Both the position numbers and the translations under genes were made by a program. Below, one piece after another: positions 22,464 through 33,893 of a stretch of 64,000 nucleotides of DNA. The stretch is from positions 156,162,172 to 156,226,171 of the forward strand of contig OZ018324.1 of assembly GCA_963969495.1 (NCBI GenBank). Reading direction: 5' to 3'. Origin of the DNA: Ceratothoa steindachneri. Lineage: Eukaryota > Arthropoda > Malacostraca > Isopoda > Cymothoidae. The stretch's first letter is position 1, and each line of letters starts with the position of its first letter. The notes beneath the pieces were generated by a model. The model saw only the letters and a program-made list of their open reading frames with translations. It was not told where the DNA came from and searched no databases.

Positions 22464-22566
22464 GAGAGAGAGAGAGTAACAACAAGGAAAGAAGGTATCG
22501 TGGAGACCTTACGGTCCATTCAAGGAGGGTACCTTTGGACTAGCAATCGAGCGGGCACATGCCTGC

Positions 22567-23213
22567 TCAATTGTTTTGCGTCCCTAAACAGCCACTTTTG
22601 AAGACTTTGTCTAGTCTTGACTTGAACTGGTCAACAGATTCACTTTTGACAACTTCCACTGCAAGTGCGTTCCGCTTACCGCAGATACTGTAAGTGAAAA
22701 AATTTCCACACATATTGCGGTTGTAACGCTTCAGTTCAAGTTTGAAGCCATGATTGCGCGTTCTGTGCTCACTCAGTGTGAAAATATCCCGGTAGTCAAC
22801 ATTGTCGAACCCTCGAAGTATTTTGAAAACTTCGATGAGCTGACCACGCAGTCTACGGGTTTCTAGCGAGAACAGATCCAATTACCTTAGTCAATCCTTA
22901 TAACTTTTATGTCGGATAGAGGGAACCAGCTTGGTTATCCTAGCTTGTACGCGTTCCAATCTCGCGATGTCGTTTCGAAATGAAGGACTCCAAAATTGTA
23001 CGGCATACTCCAGGTGCGGTCGGACAAGTGAGTTGTACAAACACAGTACAATCTCCTTGTTCCGATATCCAAACTGGCGCTTTATATAACAAAGCATCCA
23101 ATGGGCCTTTTTCTCCGCCTCAATGCACTGTTTCGATAACTTGAGGTCACTAGTGATTGTTACACCCAAGTCCTCAGTGTCCCTCAATTCAATAGCAGTG
23201 CCCCTAGTGTAGG
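22567..23213 (-). pseudogene. CR1-A RT C-terminal region, copy 1
   Basis: Two frames (23304-22891 and 22881-22567) cover the end of the CR1 ORF2 protein: LGVTITSDLKLSKQC, EYAVQFWSP, LERVQARITKLVPSIR, LETRRLRGQLIEVFKIL and a closing VDQFKSRLDKVF. This thumb and C-terminal block is typical of CR1/L2-type LINEs. A frame break near 22885 separates the two. The palm and endonuclease are absent because of the internal deletion at about 23215. Confidence 0.85.
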
Positions 23214-23880
23214 ACTCCCTACGCTCTTCCGTTTCCCGGCTTATTTGTTGGCGAGGAGGCACCCCTCTTTGCGACATCTGAGAAGGTCGTTCCAGGAGTG
23301 ACACGGGCGTACTGGCGTACGTCCGCCCTCACTCTTGGCCGGATACTCCTTTGGGTCCCCTCTACGACATTCTGGATGCTGTTCGACAGAAAGGCCTTTC
23401 CTTTAAAGGCAAGATATACCCCATCCCTTTGGTAGAGATCATTTCTACCATAAAAGGTGCGGTACGGGTCCACTAAAAAGACCCCCTCTGCTGTACACAA
23501 ATCTGCCAGGTGCCTGTTTAAAGAGACGTTCATCGAGTGAGCGTTCTGTGTTGGACCGCTCCTCGGGAGCATCCCGACTAACACATGCTTGCGGGTTTTC
23601 AGCCCACAGTCGTCCACGGCCTCCATGACCGTGTGGAGGATTTTACCTGTAGGGCCTACCCTACCTCCTCTCAGGTAGAGGTCGTTTCCACTGACCATCA
23701 GAGCAACGACTGAGCTCTCACAAATCTGTGATTTTTCAGCCTCTACTCTGATGTGGTGGTTACCCCGTTCTGGCAGGCAGCTTACCTTCACACTAGTGCG
23801 AAGGCGGGCCGCTAGCAGGGGCTGCAGACCCCGTGCTTGAGAATCACCAATAAGGGTGACTCTTGCACATTTGTCTGAAG
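23214..23880 (-). pseudogene. CR1-A ORF1 SGNH-esterase domain, copy 1
   Basis: An open frame with an upstream continuation encodes an SGNH/GDSL-type hydrolase domain, as found in ORF1 of several CR1 LINEs. Visible blocks are LIGDSQARGLQ (block I, nucleophile Ser at about 23840), VALMVSGNDL (block III, Gly-Asn) and YQRDGVYLAFKGKAF (block V). The last should read Asp-x-x-His; here the His is Tyr (about 23415). The N-terminal half of the same ORF1 lies beyond the CR1-B insertion at 27164-27697. In LINEs this protein is thought to bind RNA or membranes; its exact role is not settled. Confidence 0.8.
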
Positions 23881-23895
23881 ACGACTTAGATTTTC

Positions 23896-26800
23896 CTCTT
23901 GTATCTCTTCATTGAAATGTATATATTCAAATGTTCGTAGCTTAAAAAATAAACTTGCCGAAATAAAAGCCGTAATTCTAGAGGGAGACTACGATCTCGT
24001 ATTCTTAAGTGAGACTTGGATAGATACACATTCGAGGATCAGTGTTTGCGAATTTGATATGCCAGGTTATAAAATTCATTATACAAATAGACAAACTGGT
24101 AGAGGAGGGGGCGTATTAGTGTATATAAAAGATGACTTAAACGCTATAACGATCGACTCGTCTACGGCAGATATGAGAAGTGAGGCCTTATTAATCCAAT
24201 TATGTTGTAATGCAAAAAATAAAATTAATTTAGCCGTTATATATCGTCCTCCATCGCAAATAGGAAGAGAAGATGCTGCACTCTTTGATATGCTTTCATC
24301 TTGGGTTAGAAAAGGGACCGCATTAGTCTGCAGCGATTTTAACCATCCAAACGTTAATTATAGTAACCTAACGTCAGATAAAGCTGGGGAGAGACTACTA
24401 AACTTTATTCTGGAGAATTTTCTAGTTCAAAAAGTGGAGGAACCAACTCGTGATAATAATATCCTCGATTTAATCATGGCGACTGACGAGTCATTGGTAG
24501 AAAATGTTTTTGTAGGAGAGCATTTAGCCTCGAATGACCATAATTCGATTAGATTTGTTGTAAACACGTGTGTAGAAGTTAAAACGAGTACTCAGCTCAT
24601 CCCACGTTTTGGTAGCTGTAATTTTGATACTTTTCGCGAAAGAATTAAGCATGTAAACTGAGGAATGCGTTTCGAGAATAGGTCAGTAGGAGAAATGAAC
24701 ACTGAGCTTCGGCGTACACTCCTTAGTGTAAATTTCGACTTAGTAAAGTATGTGCGCCGTAAGAGCGGGAAGTCGATGAGAGCGCCGTGGGTTAGCCCAC
24801 TAATATTAAGCTTAATTAAGGACCGAAATAGAAAATTTCAAATACATAGGAACAATGAGTCATTTATAAGTCCGCAAAATTACATAGATTCTCGAAGAGA
24901 AGTTAAACGGGCGGTTAGAGATGCGAAGCGGAAATATGAAATAAAACTCGCGAAGGATTCGAAGAATGAACCGAAACGGTTTTACGGCTATGTAAACAGT
25001 AGGAAACCCTTAAAAGGTTCAATAGGGCCGATTAAAGACAAAGATGGTCGTTTGACGGAATTTCCGGCTGAAATGTCTAAAATTTTAAATGAACATTTCA
25101 CAAGCGTCTTTACTGTTGAAGATTCGTCCCAATTAGGATCGTTGTTCGAAGAAGTAGATAATAGTGATAGTTGCATATCCGATATAACAGTTAATGAAGA
25201 GGAAATTCTTAAATATATTAACCTGATGAAAAAGTCGAAATCACCCGGGCCCGATGGCGTTTACCCCACTCATTTAAAGGAACTTAAGAATGAGCTTGCG
25301 AAGCCGTTGCGTGCAATTTTCAATCGCTCATTAGAAGTTGGCGTAGTCCCTTTAGACTTCAAGCGTGCAAACGTTACACCAATATTTAAAAATGGGAATA
25401 GATACGAAGCAACTAATTTTCGTCCTATTAGTCTAACTTCGGTAGTTGGGAAGCTTTTAGAATCGGTAATTAGAGATAGAATAGTGAGCCACCTCTAGCT
25501 AAATAATCTAATTAAAGATTCCCAACATGGGTTTAGGCGGGCGAGATCGTGCTTGACAAATTTGCTCGAATTCTTCCATAAAATGATTTGCGTTTACGAC
25601 GAAAGCAAAGCTGTAGATGTAATCTATCTAGACTTTAAAAAGGCGTTTGACACCGTTCCGCACGAGAGATTATTAATGAAAGTTAAAGCAATCGGTGTGA
25701 AGGGTAAGATATTAAATTGGATTAGAAATTGCCTGAAGGATCGTTCGCAGCGAGTAGTTATAAATGGTGAATGTTCTGATTGGGTCAACGTCAGTAGTGG
25801 AGTGACACAAGGCTCCGTTCTTGGCCCATTATTGTTTCTAATATATATAAACGATTTGGATAATGGCGTATTTAGTACGATTTCTAAATTTGCTGACGAC
25901 ACGAAGCTGGGCAACCGTGCCTATGTAAGATCGGATGTAGATAAATTACAAAAGGACCTAAACTTGATTTTCAGATGGGCGGATAAGTGGCAAATGCAGT
26001 TTAATTTAAGTAAATGCAAGGTGATGCATTTGAGTTGCCATAATTTGAGGGTAGAGTATACCATGAAAGGCTAGGTCCTCGACGTGGTTAAATTGGAAAA
26101 AGACCTGGGAGTTTTAGTCTCGGATGACTTCAAAGTCACGAAACAATGCGCGGATGCATGTAAAAAAGCAAATCGTGTGCTGGGTTATATCGCGCGTAAT
26201 TTCACGTTCAAATCCAAAGAGATAATTTTACCATTGTATAAATCACTTGTGCGTCTACTGCTCGAATATGCGGTTCAATTTTGGGCTCCATACTTAAACA
26301 AAGATATCGCGCAATTAGAAAGAGTGCAGCGTAGGGCTACAAAATTAATTTCCGAGCTGAGAAACAGGCCCTACGAGGAAAGACTCAGGGCATTAGATTT
26401 GCCATCTCTCCAAGGCAGAAGATTACGTGGCCAGCTAATAGAAGTATTTAAAATATTGAAAGGATTTTCAAACGTTGATCATAGGAATTTGTTCGAATTC
26501 GATCATAGGGGAAACACTCGCCAACACGGATTAAAATTAGTGAACAAGCGATTTAACACTAGTATAGCCTAAAACTATTTTACGTTTAAAATTACTAAAA
26601 TTTGGAATGGTCTACCCACCCACGTAGTAGATAGTAGGTCGGTAAATATGTTTAAAAACCGTCTCAACGCGCACTTAAATAGTATAAATATAACGTAGTC
26701 CGAGCACAGTAAATAAAAACGTATTTGCAAAAGGAGTTTGGAGCGGAGGAACAACGAGAGTAAAAATGATGCCAGCGATTTCTCTTGCATGTGTAGTTTA

Positions 26801-27163
26801 GATATCCATTTTCTTTTCCGCCTATCCTATAAATAGTCTTACTATCCTAAAATTAGATTTTCACCACTAGCAGTCGACGGCTGCGGAAGTTGAGAAGAAA
26901 AACTTTCTATCACCCCCCCACCCCCCCCCACACACCCCTAGGTTGAAGTAGTTAATATGCATGACATTTTACACATGTAGATAAGTGTGTACAGTAGATT
27001 ATATATTTAAAAAAAAAATAATAAAATAAAAAATGTATATATAGCATGTTAGAGATTCACTCGTAGACAAGTGTGTATCGTAGTTATGGATGTAGTGTAG
27101 TGGACTAACCTCGAGCGGACCTTAGGGTCTTTGCTGGCCCTAGATTCTGTAGTTCTGTAGTTC
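23896..27163 (+). mobile_element. CR1-B LINE inserted in CR1-A copy 1
   Basis: An AT-richer CR1 in opposite orientation to its host. It lacks ORF1 (5' truncated) and has a nearly continuous ORF2, then about 450 bp of 3' untranslated sequence. The 3' end carries tandem TTCTGTAG octamers (about 27146-27163), which is the type of tail CR1 elements use in place of poly-A. It abuts the (CTT)n run of CR1-A ORF1. Left border is placed where CR1-A sequence stops, near 23895. Confidence 0.75.
23912..26698 (+). pseudogene. CR1-B ORF2, endonuclease-RT with four in-frame stops
   Basis: A single frame of 929 codons without any frameshift, interrupted by four stop codons (24659, 25496, near 26072 and 26570) and closed at 26696. 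The apurinic-type endonuclease starts YSNVRSLKNKLAEI, followed by FLSETWID, CSDFNHPNVNYS and NDHNSIRFVV. The RT follows with [62 protein letters not shown] and KFADDTKLG (FADD catalytic box). The C-terminal block is LQGRRLRGQLIEVFKILKGF and closes with VNMFKNRLNAHL. All catalytic motifs that I could check are present; only nonsense changes disable it. Confidence 0.88.
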
Positions 27164-27190
27164 TTCTTCTTCTTCTTCTTCTTCTTCTTG
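27161..27190. repeat. (CTT)n microsatellite inside CR1-A ORF1
   Basis: Ten CTT triplets that read as a lysine run on the - strand. A 21-bp repeat (TTTCTCTTCTTCTCCTTCTA type) follows at about 27285-27345 and encodes the EEKVEGE repeats of the same ORF1. Confidence 0.9.
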
Positions 27191-27697
27191 TCATCCTTTG
27201 TTTTCTCTTCTGTTTCCCGTGTCTCTTCTTCTGTTTCTACTTTCTCGTCCTCTGTTTCCACTTTCTTTTCTCTCTACTTTCTCTTCTTCTCCTTCTACTT
27301 TCTCTTCTTCTCCTTCTACTTTCTCTTCTTCTATTTCTACTTTCACTTCTTTCTTCTTTCTATTCTTTTTGGCTCGTTGTGGAAGCCCTTCAGCAGAAGA
27401 AATCGGCTGTTGGACGTCGGGAGCCTTGTCGCCTGAGCATCTGCATCTCTCTGTTTTTAAGAGTTGAACTTCCCTTTTAAGGACGGAGTTCTCCTCTCTC
27501 AGTTGAGCGATGCTCTCGCCCAGGTGCTTCTCGAGTCTGCAGAAGTCACAGACACTAACGGCATCTGTGAGTTCCTTGTAACTCCTGGTCCCGAAGTCTT
27601 CACTCCATATGTAGACTTTGCATATTTTGCAGGTTAGCTTGCGAAACTGAGGACCATTCTTCTTCGCCATCTTACAAAACTCTCGGACCATACGCAT
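27191..27697 (-). pseudogene. CR1-A ORF1 N-terminal half, copy 1
   Basis: Open frame starting near MRMVREFCKMAKKNGPQ; the second Met at about 27671 is an equally good start. It has a Cys-rich finger (CKICKVYIW ... CDFCRLEKH), a heptad-like coiled coil (SIAQLREENSVLKREVQLLK) and a low-complexity Glu/Lys/Arg tail made of EEKVEGE repeats. This zinc-finger plus coiled-coil plan matches the beginning of ORF1 in copy 2 (32950-32640), though the sequences have diverged. The SGNH part of the same ORF1 is at 23214-23880, now separated by the CR1-B insertion. Confidence 0.7.
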
Positions 27698-28717
27698 TGA
27701 AAAAGGGTTTTTAGGTTGTGATTTTCTCTCGCTCTAATCACATCCGCCTATTTCCAGGAGGTTTTCGGTCGTTCGGCGAACAGAAACCCTTTGACTAAGC
27801 ACACCAACCCTAAGGTCTCCCCTGGGCCGGACGTCCCCACTCGTGCCGCAGCTCCCAACTGAGCAGCAGGAGAGTCCCAGTGAACTGGTTCTCTGATTTT
27901 TCGACAGGGGTGCTTGAGGTGTAACTGTCTTCCTACTAAGCCCTATTAATCAACTAAAAACGGCCAGACTTTAAGCAAATAGTAGAGCTAAGTGCCCATG
28001 ACTTCATCCGAGATCTTTAGCTGATCTGGCAACCAGCAAGGCACAAAAGCTCTCTCACCAAAGAGCAGTTGAGCCTTTATTCACCAAGTAGCTGTCACAG
28101 GAAGCTGGTCAGGCAATTACACGTTAGGAGAAAGCTTCTAAGGGGTACCTAGCATTTCTCCATTAATCGTACCCCAAACGCCTGAGATCCCTTCAATCTC
28201 AGTCTCTTGCAACCTATGAGTGCTCCAAGGCGTTATTTAAAGAGGTTCCAAAGCCTCTCTTCTCACGCGGCATAAGGGAGCTGGTGAGGCCCTTATTAAT
28301 AAACAACTTATGTGTAATAGAGATGAATGTTTGTTTTTTGTTATTGGGTTTTGTTTTGATTTTTTGACAGTTGAAGAGAGTTGGTGAAACGTAGTACTAA
28401 CAGAATCGAAGAGGTTGGTAGGGGGATGCAAGGAGACGTATCAAAGAAGTTGTAGAGAAGTTTGACAACCATTAGTCTGGATCCTACTACAGCTACCTTA
28501 CTGGCATGGGTGACCCTACCAGACTAAAAGTCCCCTAGCTTCGCTAGCTTAACTCAGGCAGATCACCAAGCTCTCTCACCGACGACAAGTTGGTTGTGTT
28601 GAGAGAGGGAGAGAGAGAGTAACAAGGAGTAACAAGGAAAGAAAGTACCCTAGAAGACCTTACGGTCCATCCAAAGAGGGTACCTTTGGACTAGCAATCG
28701 AGCGAACACATCTCTGC

Positions 28718-31700
28718 TCAATTGTTTTGCGTCCCTAAACGGCCACTTTTCAACACTTTGTCTAGTCTTGACTTGAACTGGTCAACAGATTCACTATTTA
28801 CAACTTCGACTGGAAGTGCTTTCCACTTACCGCAAATACTGTAGGTAAAAAGATTTCCACACATACTGCAGTTGTAACGCTTTAGTTCAAGTTTGAAGCC
28901 GTGATTGCGCGTTCTGTTCTCACTCAGTGTGAAAATATCCCGGTAGTCAACATTGTCGAACCCTCGAAGTATTTTGAAAACTTCGATGAGCTGACCACGC
29001 AGTCTACGGGTTTCCAGCGAGAATAGATCTAATTCCCTTAGTCTATCCTCATAACTTTTATGTCGGATAGAGGGAACCAGCTTGGTTATCCTAGCTTGTA
29101 CGCGTTCCAACCTTGCGATGTCCTTTCGAAACGAAGGACTCCAAAATTGTAACGCTTCAGTTCAAGTTTCAAGGCGTGATTGCGCGTTCTGTTCTCACTG
29201 AGTGCGAAAATATCCCGTTAGTCAACATTGTCGAACCCTCGAAGTATTTTGAAAACTTCGATGAGCTGACCACGCAGTCTTCGGGTTTCCAGCGAGAACA
29301 GATTTGATTCCCTTAGTCTATCCTCATAACTTTTATGTCGGATAGAGGGAATCAGCTTGGTTGCCCTAGCTTTTACGCGTTCCAACCTTGCGATGTCCTT
29401 TCGAAACGAAGGACTCCAAAATTGTACGGCATAATCTAGGTGCGGCCGAACGAGGGAGTTGTACAGACAAAGTACTATCTACTTGTTACGGTATCCAAAC
29501 TGGCGCTTTATGTAGTCTAACATCCTTTGGGCTTTCTTCTCTGCCTCGATGCACTGTTTCAAGAACTTGAGGGCGCTAGTGATAGTCACACCCAAGTCCT
29601 TCTCAGTGTCACTCGATTCAAGAGCAGTGCCCTTAAGGATGTACTGAGATTTGAGGTTTCGGTGGCTGATATGCATCACTTTGCATTTGTTCACGTTAAA
29701 AGGCATTTGCCACGTATCAGACCACTCCCCAATCTTCCGAAGATCTTCCTGCAGGTGGGCAGTATTTCCATCCTTTGCAACGTTCATACCAAGCTTGGTT
29801 TCGTCGGCAAATTTGGAAATCTTGGCAACCATGTCACCGTCCATGCGTTGACGTAGATGATGAATTGTAGTGGTCCCAGGACAGAACCTTGAGGCACCCC
29901 GCTAGTAACGGGCACCCACTCAGAAGCCTGTCCATTCACTACCACCCGTTGCCGTCTGCCACTTAGCCAGTTCTCGATCCAGCCGGCTACATTTCTGTCT
30001 ATGCCCAGCGCTCGCACTTTCCGGAGAAGGCGGCGGTGTTATACCTTATCAAAGGTATTCTGAAAGTCTAAGTACACCACATCCACCGCCTTGTCCCGAT
30101 CGTGCTCACTGAAAACGAAGTGGAAGAATTCTACAAGGTTCGTCAGGCATGACCGTTGCCTTCGGAAGCCGTGCTGGGAACTCCTCAGTAGCATGTTTGA
30201 CTCTAAATGCGAAGTCATATTGTCCACCATCATGCTTTCCATGAGTTTACCGACTATTGAGGTCAGACTGATAGGTCGGTAGTTCGATGGTTGGCTACGG
30301 TCTCCTTTCTTGAAGATAGGAGTCACCTCCGCCTCACGCCAGTCTCTAGGAACGCATTCGGTCCGGATTGACATGTTGAAGATTTCGCTCAGGTGTTGTG
30401 ACACTTGATCGCGCACTTCTTTTAAGACTTTAGGTAGAAACCCATCCGGGCCAGGTGACTTATTCGTCATTAGGTCACTGATCTTCTTTTTTATTTCCCC
30501 TTCGGTGAAGTCCATATCCTCCAGCTTTTCCCCCCGAGTAGGAATCCATTGGCTGGGGGATGGGACTACACTCTTCAGTAAACACTGAAGAGAAGTAGTG
30601 GTTGAGGAGGTTAGCATTTTCTGCATCTAAGTGCTTTAATGCCCCCTCCTCATTTCTCAAAGGGCCAATCGTTCGATGGATTGGTTTACGGCTGTACTTA
30701 TATCCAAGGAACTCCTTGGGATTCTCTTTACAGAGTCTCGCCACTCGGAGTTCCTCAGACCGCTTAGCCACCCTTATGCTGGACTTCACTCTCCTGGCTA
30801 GCCTCCGGTATTCATCAAAGTCACCCGAGATCTTCGATTGCCGGTACACAGTTCTCCTCTTCCTAAGCAGTTGGCCGATTTCTCGATTAAACCACTTTGA
30901 TTAAACAGAAGACCGACGGAGACATTTCAGAGGGATGAAACGCGATTGAAGACTCATGAATGTGGTTTAGAAACTGTTCCGCGAGTCTTCAACAACATCG
31001 CACACTTCTAGCCTCGCGTCAGTCAGTCCAGCACGAAGACCTGCAAAGTCTGCTCTTTTCAAATCGAGTTTCCTCGATTTACTAGTTGCAGGCCCTGCCT
31101 TCGGGACTTTGACTACAAATCTAATTAGTCGGTGGTCACTGCCACCGAGCTCTTCGCCAACAGAGAGGTCCTCAACGATGTCATCCTCAGAGGTGAAAAC
31201 CAAGTCGAGGATATTGTCTCCTCTCGTTGGCTCTCCTACCCATTGAGTCAGGAACTCGTTGTTCGCGAACTCCAGGAATAGTGCGTTCTCGCCACAGGGT
31301 TCTCTGGTTTCCCAGTCAACTTGTGTGTTGAAATCCCCCATGCCGATACACACTCTGTCTTCGACAAGTTCTCCTAGTAGCTGGTACAGATCTCTGTCCT
31401 TCTCAACGAGTTGGGCAGGAGGTCTATTAAGCACCAGGTTCCTGCATTTGGCAGGACCTATCTCTAGGTCAAAACCTAGTAGATCATGGTCGGATACGAT
31501 GTTGCAATCCGTCGAGTTGAGAGTATCCTTGACATACAACATCACACCGCCACCCTCTCTGTCTAGCCTATCTTTCAAGAAGAGCTGGTAACCGGGAATC
31601 GTGAATTCACCATCAAAATCTCGGCTTGAGGTTTTTATCCACGACTCCGTTATGGCCACCATCTACGGTACCTCTGTTGCTACGAGGCCACGGAGCTCAA

Positions 31701-31730
31701 GAAACTTATTCCTGATTGACCTCGCATTGA
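28718..31730 (-). pseudogene. CR1-A ORF2, endonuclease-RT, copy 2
   Basis: In sense order: LLFNARSIRNKFLELRG (endonuclease start, about 31725), a stop, then ITESWIKTSSRDFDGEF, CIGMGDFNTQVDWE and GGSDHRLIRFVV (endonuclease catalytic motifs, 31662-31090). The RT has SPGPDGFLPKVLKEV, NYRPISLTSIVGKLMES, QHGFRRQRSCLTNLVEF and VVYLDFQNTFDKV (30626-30039), then [12 protein letters not shown] and KFADETKLG (30017-29784). The catalytic FADD box reads FADE, a loss of one of the paired Asp residues. The C-terminal block is at 29110-28718. At least five frame breaks occur, and a 275-bp internal tandem duplication disrupts the C-terminal part. Confidence 0.85.
28872..29421 (-). repeat. 275-bp tandem duplication inside CR1-A copy 2
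   Basis: The segment 28872-29146 is repeated at 29147-29421, offset 275 bp, both beginning AACGCTT(C/T)AGTTCAAGTTT. The copies differ at scattered positions (for example CCGGTAGTC versus CCGTTAGTC), so the duplication is not very recent. It doubles the thumb/C-terminal RT region and breaks the frame. Confidence 0.85.
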
Positions 31731-31769
31731 ACAGAAGATCTTTGAGGGAGTTTCCTAGTGTAGGACTCC

Positions 31770-32950
31770 CTACGCTCTTCCATTTCCCGGCCTCTCTGTT
31801 TTTGTGGTCACACCCTTTTTGACGACCTCCGAGAAGGTCGTTCCAGGAGTGACACGGGCGTGCTGGCGCACGTCCGCTTTCGATCTGTTTCGAACGCTCC
31901 TTTGGGTGCGTTCCACGACATCTTGAATTAGGTTGGCGAGAAAGGCCTTCCCTTTAAATGAGAGATGTACCCCGTCCCTTTGGTAGAGGTCGTCTCTACC
32001 GATAAAGGTACGATAGGGGTCCACGAAGAAGACTCCTTCTGCCGTGCAGACATCCGACAACCTTCTGTTCACTGCGATGTTTCTTTCGTGAGCGGTTCGG
32101 GATGGACCTCTTCTCGGAAGCACCCCAACCACGACACGTTTTCTGGGTTTAAGATCTATATCATCCACTGCTCCCATCACCGTTTGGATGGTCTTACCGC
32201 AGAGCCCAACCTTACCCCCTCTGAGGTAGAGGTCGTTGCCGCTCACCATCAGAGCAACCACTCAATTCCCAGAAATCTGAGCATAATCTACCTCTACTCT
32301 GATGTTATGGTTACCCTATCCTGACAGGCAGCTTACCTTCACGCTAGTGCGAAAGCGGGCTGCTAGCAGCGGCTGCAGATCCCATGTTTGCAAGTCACCA
32401 ATGAGGGTGACCTTCGGACACTTGGTCTCTGAAGACGGGGTCTTCCTTTGTGGAAGTGGCCTTCCCTTTTCCTCTTTACCCTCCACATTCTTATCCTTCT
32501 TTTTCTTCTTGTTTATCTGTTTTTCTTCTATTTTTGGCTCTTCTTCTTTCTTTTCAACTTTATTCTTTTTCTTTTTTCTTCTTTTTTCCTTTCTTCTTTT
32601 TCTTTTTTCTCTTTCCTCAGCTAGCTTAGCCTCAGATGATGCCGGAATCTCCGCTTAGGTACCAGGGGATTCAAAGCGTCAGTGGGCGGCGCCTCTTCTA
32701 GGCATCGTATCTGAGCTGCGTTAAGGGCTTCGAGTTTCTCCAACTTTCTTTCAAGGATTTTAGCTCTCTCTTCTGAGGCTCTATAGAGTTCTTTCAGGTT
32801 CTTCACCTCTCGCGTCATTATACAGGTAGTGCAGATACTTTCCGGGCTGCATTTTGAGTAGCAGCCCTCCGGAAAGTCAACGCACCACTTTTCTAACGGG
32901 CATGTTGCACAGTTGTGTTTCAGACGAACGGGTCCTTTTTTGCTTGTCAT
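31770..32950 (-). pseudogene. CR1-A ORF1 (zinc finger, coiled coil, SGNH domain), copy 2
   Basis: Start chosen at the Met of MTSKKGPVRLKHNC (32950), although the open frame extends further upstream. Cys-rich region (CATCPLEKWCVDFPEGC, CSPESICTTC), then coiled coil (LKELYRASEERAKILERKLEK), then a frame break near 32640 into a long Lys/Glu run. The SGNH domain follows: block I reads LIGDLQTW, so the nucleophile Ser is Leu (32391-32393). VSGNDL is kept (32240) and block V reads YQRDGVHLSFKGKAF with Asp and His intact (about 31965). Copy 1 shows the reverse pattern (Ser kept, His lost). The domain plan matches CR1 ORF1 proteins with an esterase domain. Confidence 0.8.
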
Positions 32951-33870
32951 TTTGAGTGCTTTCTCTCTCTCAGAAAACTCTTGACCAATAAATGATAAAA
33001 AAAGGGGGGGTGGTGAGTTCACCCCGCGTGAGTCGCTCCCGCCTATCCATCGGAGAGGTTTCGGATCTTTCAGAAGGCACGCTCCATGTGCTGCTGTTCG
33101 TTCGACCGAGTCGTCAAACCTCGGCGTGCCGTGGCTCCCAACCAAGCAGCACTGACGTTCCTCGAAGGGGCCATCGATTTCTCACCAGGTGAACAACGGA
33201 GCACGCCCCGTACTAAACTCCTACTAGTTCCCTTCACGGCGGCCAGGATCTCGGTGTAGCTTTCAATAGATATCCCGCCACACCAAGAGACTGAACCCAA
33301 GGCTTTTTATTGGCCTGGCAACCAACCTGGGAACAAAGGGCCGTCACCTCGGACCCATACTACCAGAGGCACCTGTTGACGGGGTCACTGGGAATGGTCA
33401 ATAATTACGCGTCAGGGAAGGGGGTTAACGGGGCAATACCCTCATCCCATTCATCGTGCCCCAACGCCTAGGACACCTCTAGTCCTAGTCTCTCCCACCA
33501 GTGAGCGTCGATTGGCGTTGTTTATAGAGGTTCCAAAGCCTTTCTTCTGCTGCCAGGTCCTTATATGTAGAAAGATGGAAAGAAGGGTAAGAGTGACATG
33601 ATAGTAGTAGTTTTATTTTATTTATTATTTTTGTATTGTAAGTGGAAGAGATAGGATAAAAGTGAAAAAAAGAAAGATAAGAGTAGAAAAAAGAATGAAT
33701 AATGACGCACTTAGTCTGGAACCTCGTTTCCGACCAAATCGACAAGGGAAGCCCTACCAGGGGCACCCAGAAGAGAGGTACCCCAGCCGACATAGCTTGA
33801 AAAGGCAAGGGTACGCAAAAGCTCTCTTCCGGCGACAAGGGGGCGTCACCCCTCTCCCTCTATTTTCTCA
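32951..33870 (-). promoter_or_regulatory. CR1-A 5' untranslated/promoter region, copy 2
   Basis: About 0.9 kb upstream of ORF1, without coding capacity, with stretches in common with the matching part of copy 1 (27740-28600), such as GAGGTTCCAAAGCCT near 33523 and 28240 and an AAGCTCTC..CGACAAG end. In LINEs this region holds the internal promoter; that function is assumed from position only. Confidence 0.5.
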
Positions 33871-33893
33871 GAGAGAGAGGGAGTGTGTGTGTG

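Larger units (their letters stand above)
22478..28605 (-). mobile_element. CR1-A LINE copy 1, split by a CR1-B insertion
   Basis: Two blocks of the same element on the - strand: 22478-about 23895 (3' end, RT C-terminus, SGNH part of ORF1) and about 27164-28605 (ORF1 N-terminus and 5' region). They are separated by an oppositely oriented CR1-B. The 5' region (27740-28600) parallels 33000-33870 of copy 2, for example GAGGTTCCAAAGCCT at both and the AAGCTCTC..CGACAAG end. The endonuclease and most of the RT are deleted: at about 23215 ORF1 sequence passes straight into the C-terminal RT region. The 3' end adjoins a (GA)n/(AT)n microsatellite. Confidence 0.75.
28606..33870 (-). mobile_element. 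CR1-A LINE copy 2, near full length
   Basis: About 5.3 kb on the - strand in the order 5' region (33870-32951), ORF1 (32950-31770), ORF2 (about 31730-28718), 3' end. The 3' end (TTACTCTCTCTC.. in sense) abuts a (GA)n run at 28602-28620, directly followed by the 5' end of copy 1. The 5' end is directly preceded by another (GA)n/(GT)n run (33869-33893) and the 3' end of copy 3. The array is therefore head to tail with only short microsatellites between units. Frameshifts and stops make ORF1 and ORF2 inactive. Confidence 0.8.

Noticed and set aside
27188..27467. Ser/Phe-rich + strand frames
   Set aside because: Arise from the (CTT)n and 21-bp repeats read on the wrong strand; the - strand ORF1 explains the sequence.
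28237..28431. 64-codon - strand frame in the CR1-A 5' region
   Set aside because: Not conserved in the matching 5' region of copy 2 and no motif.
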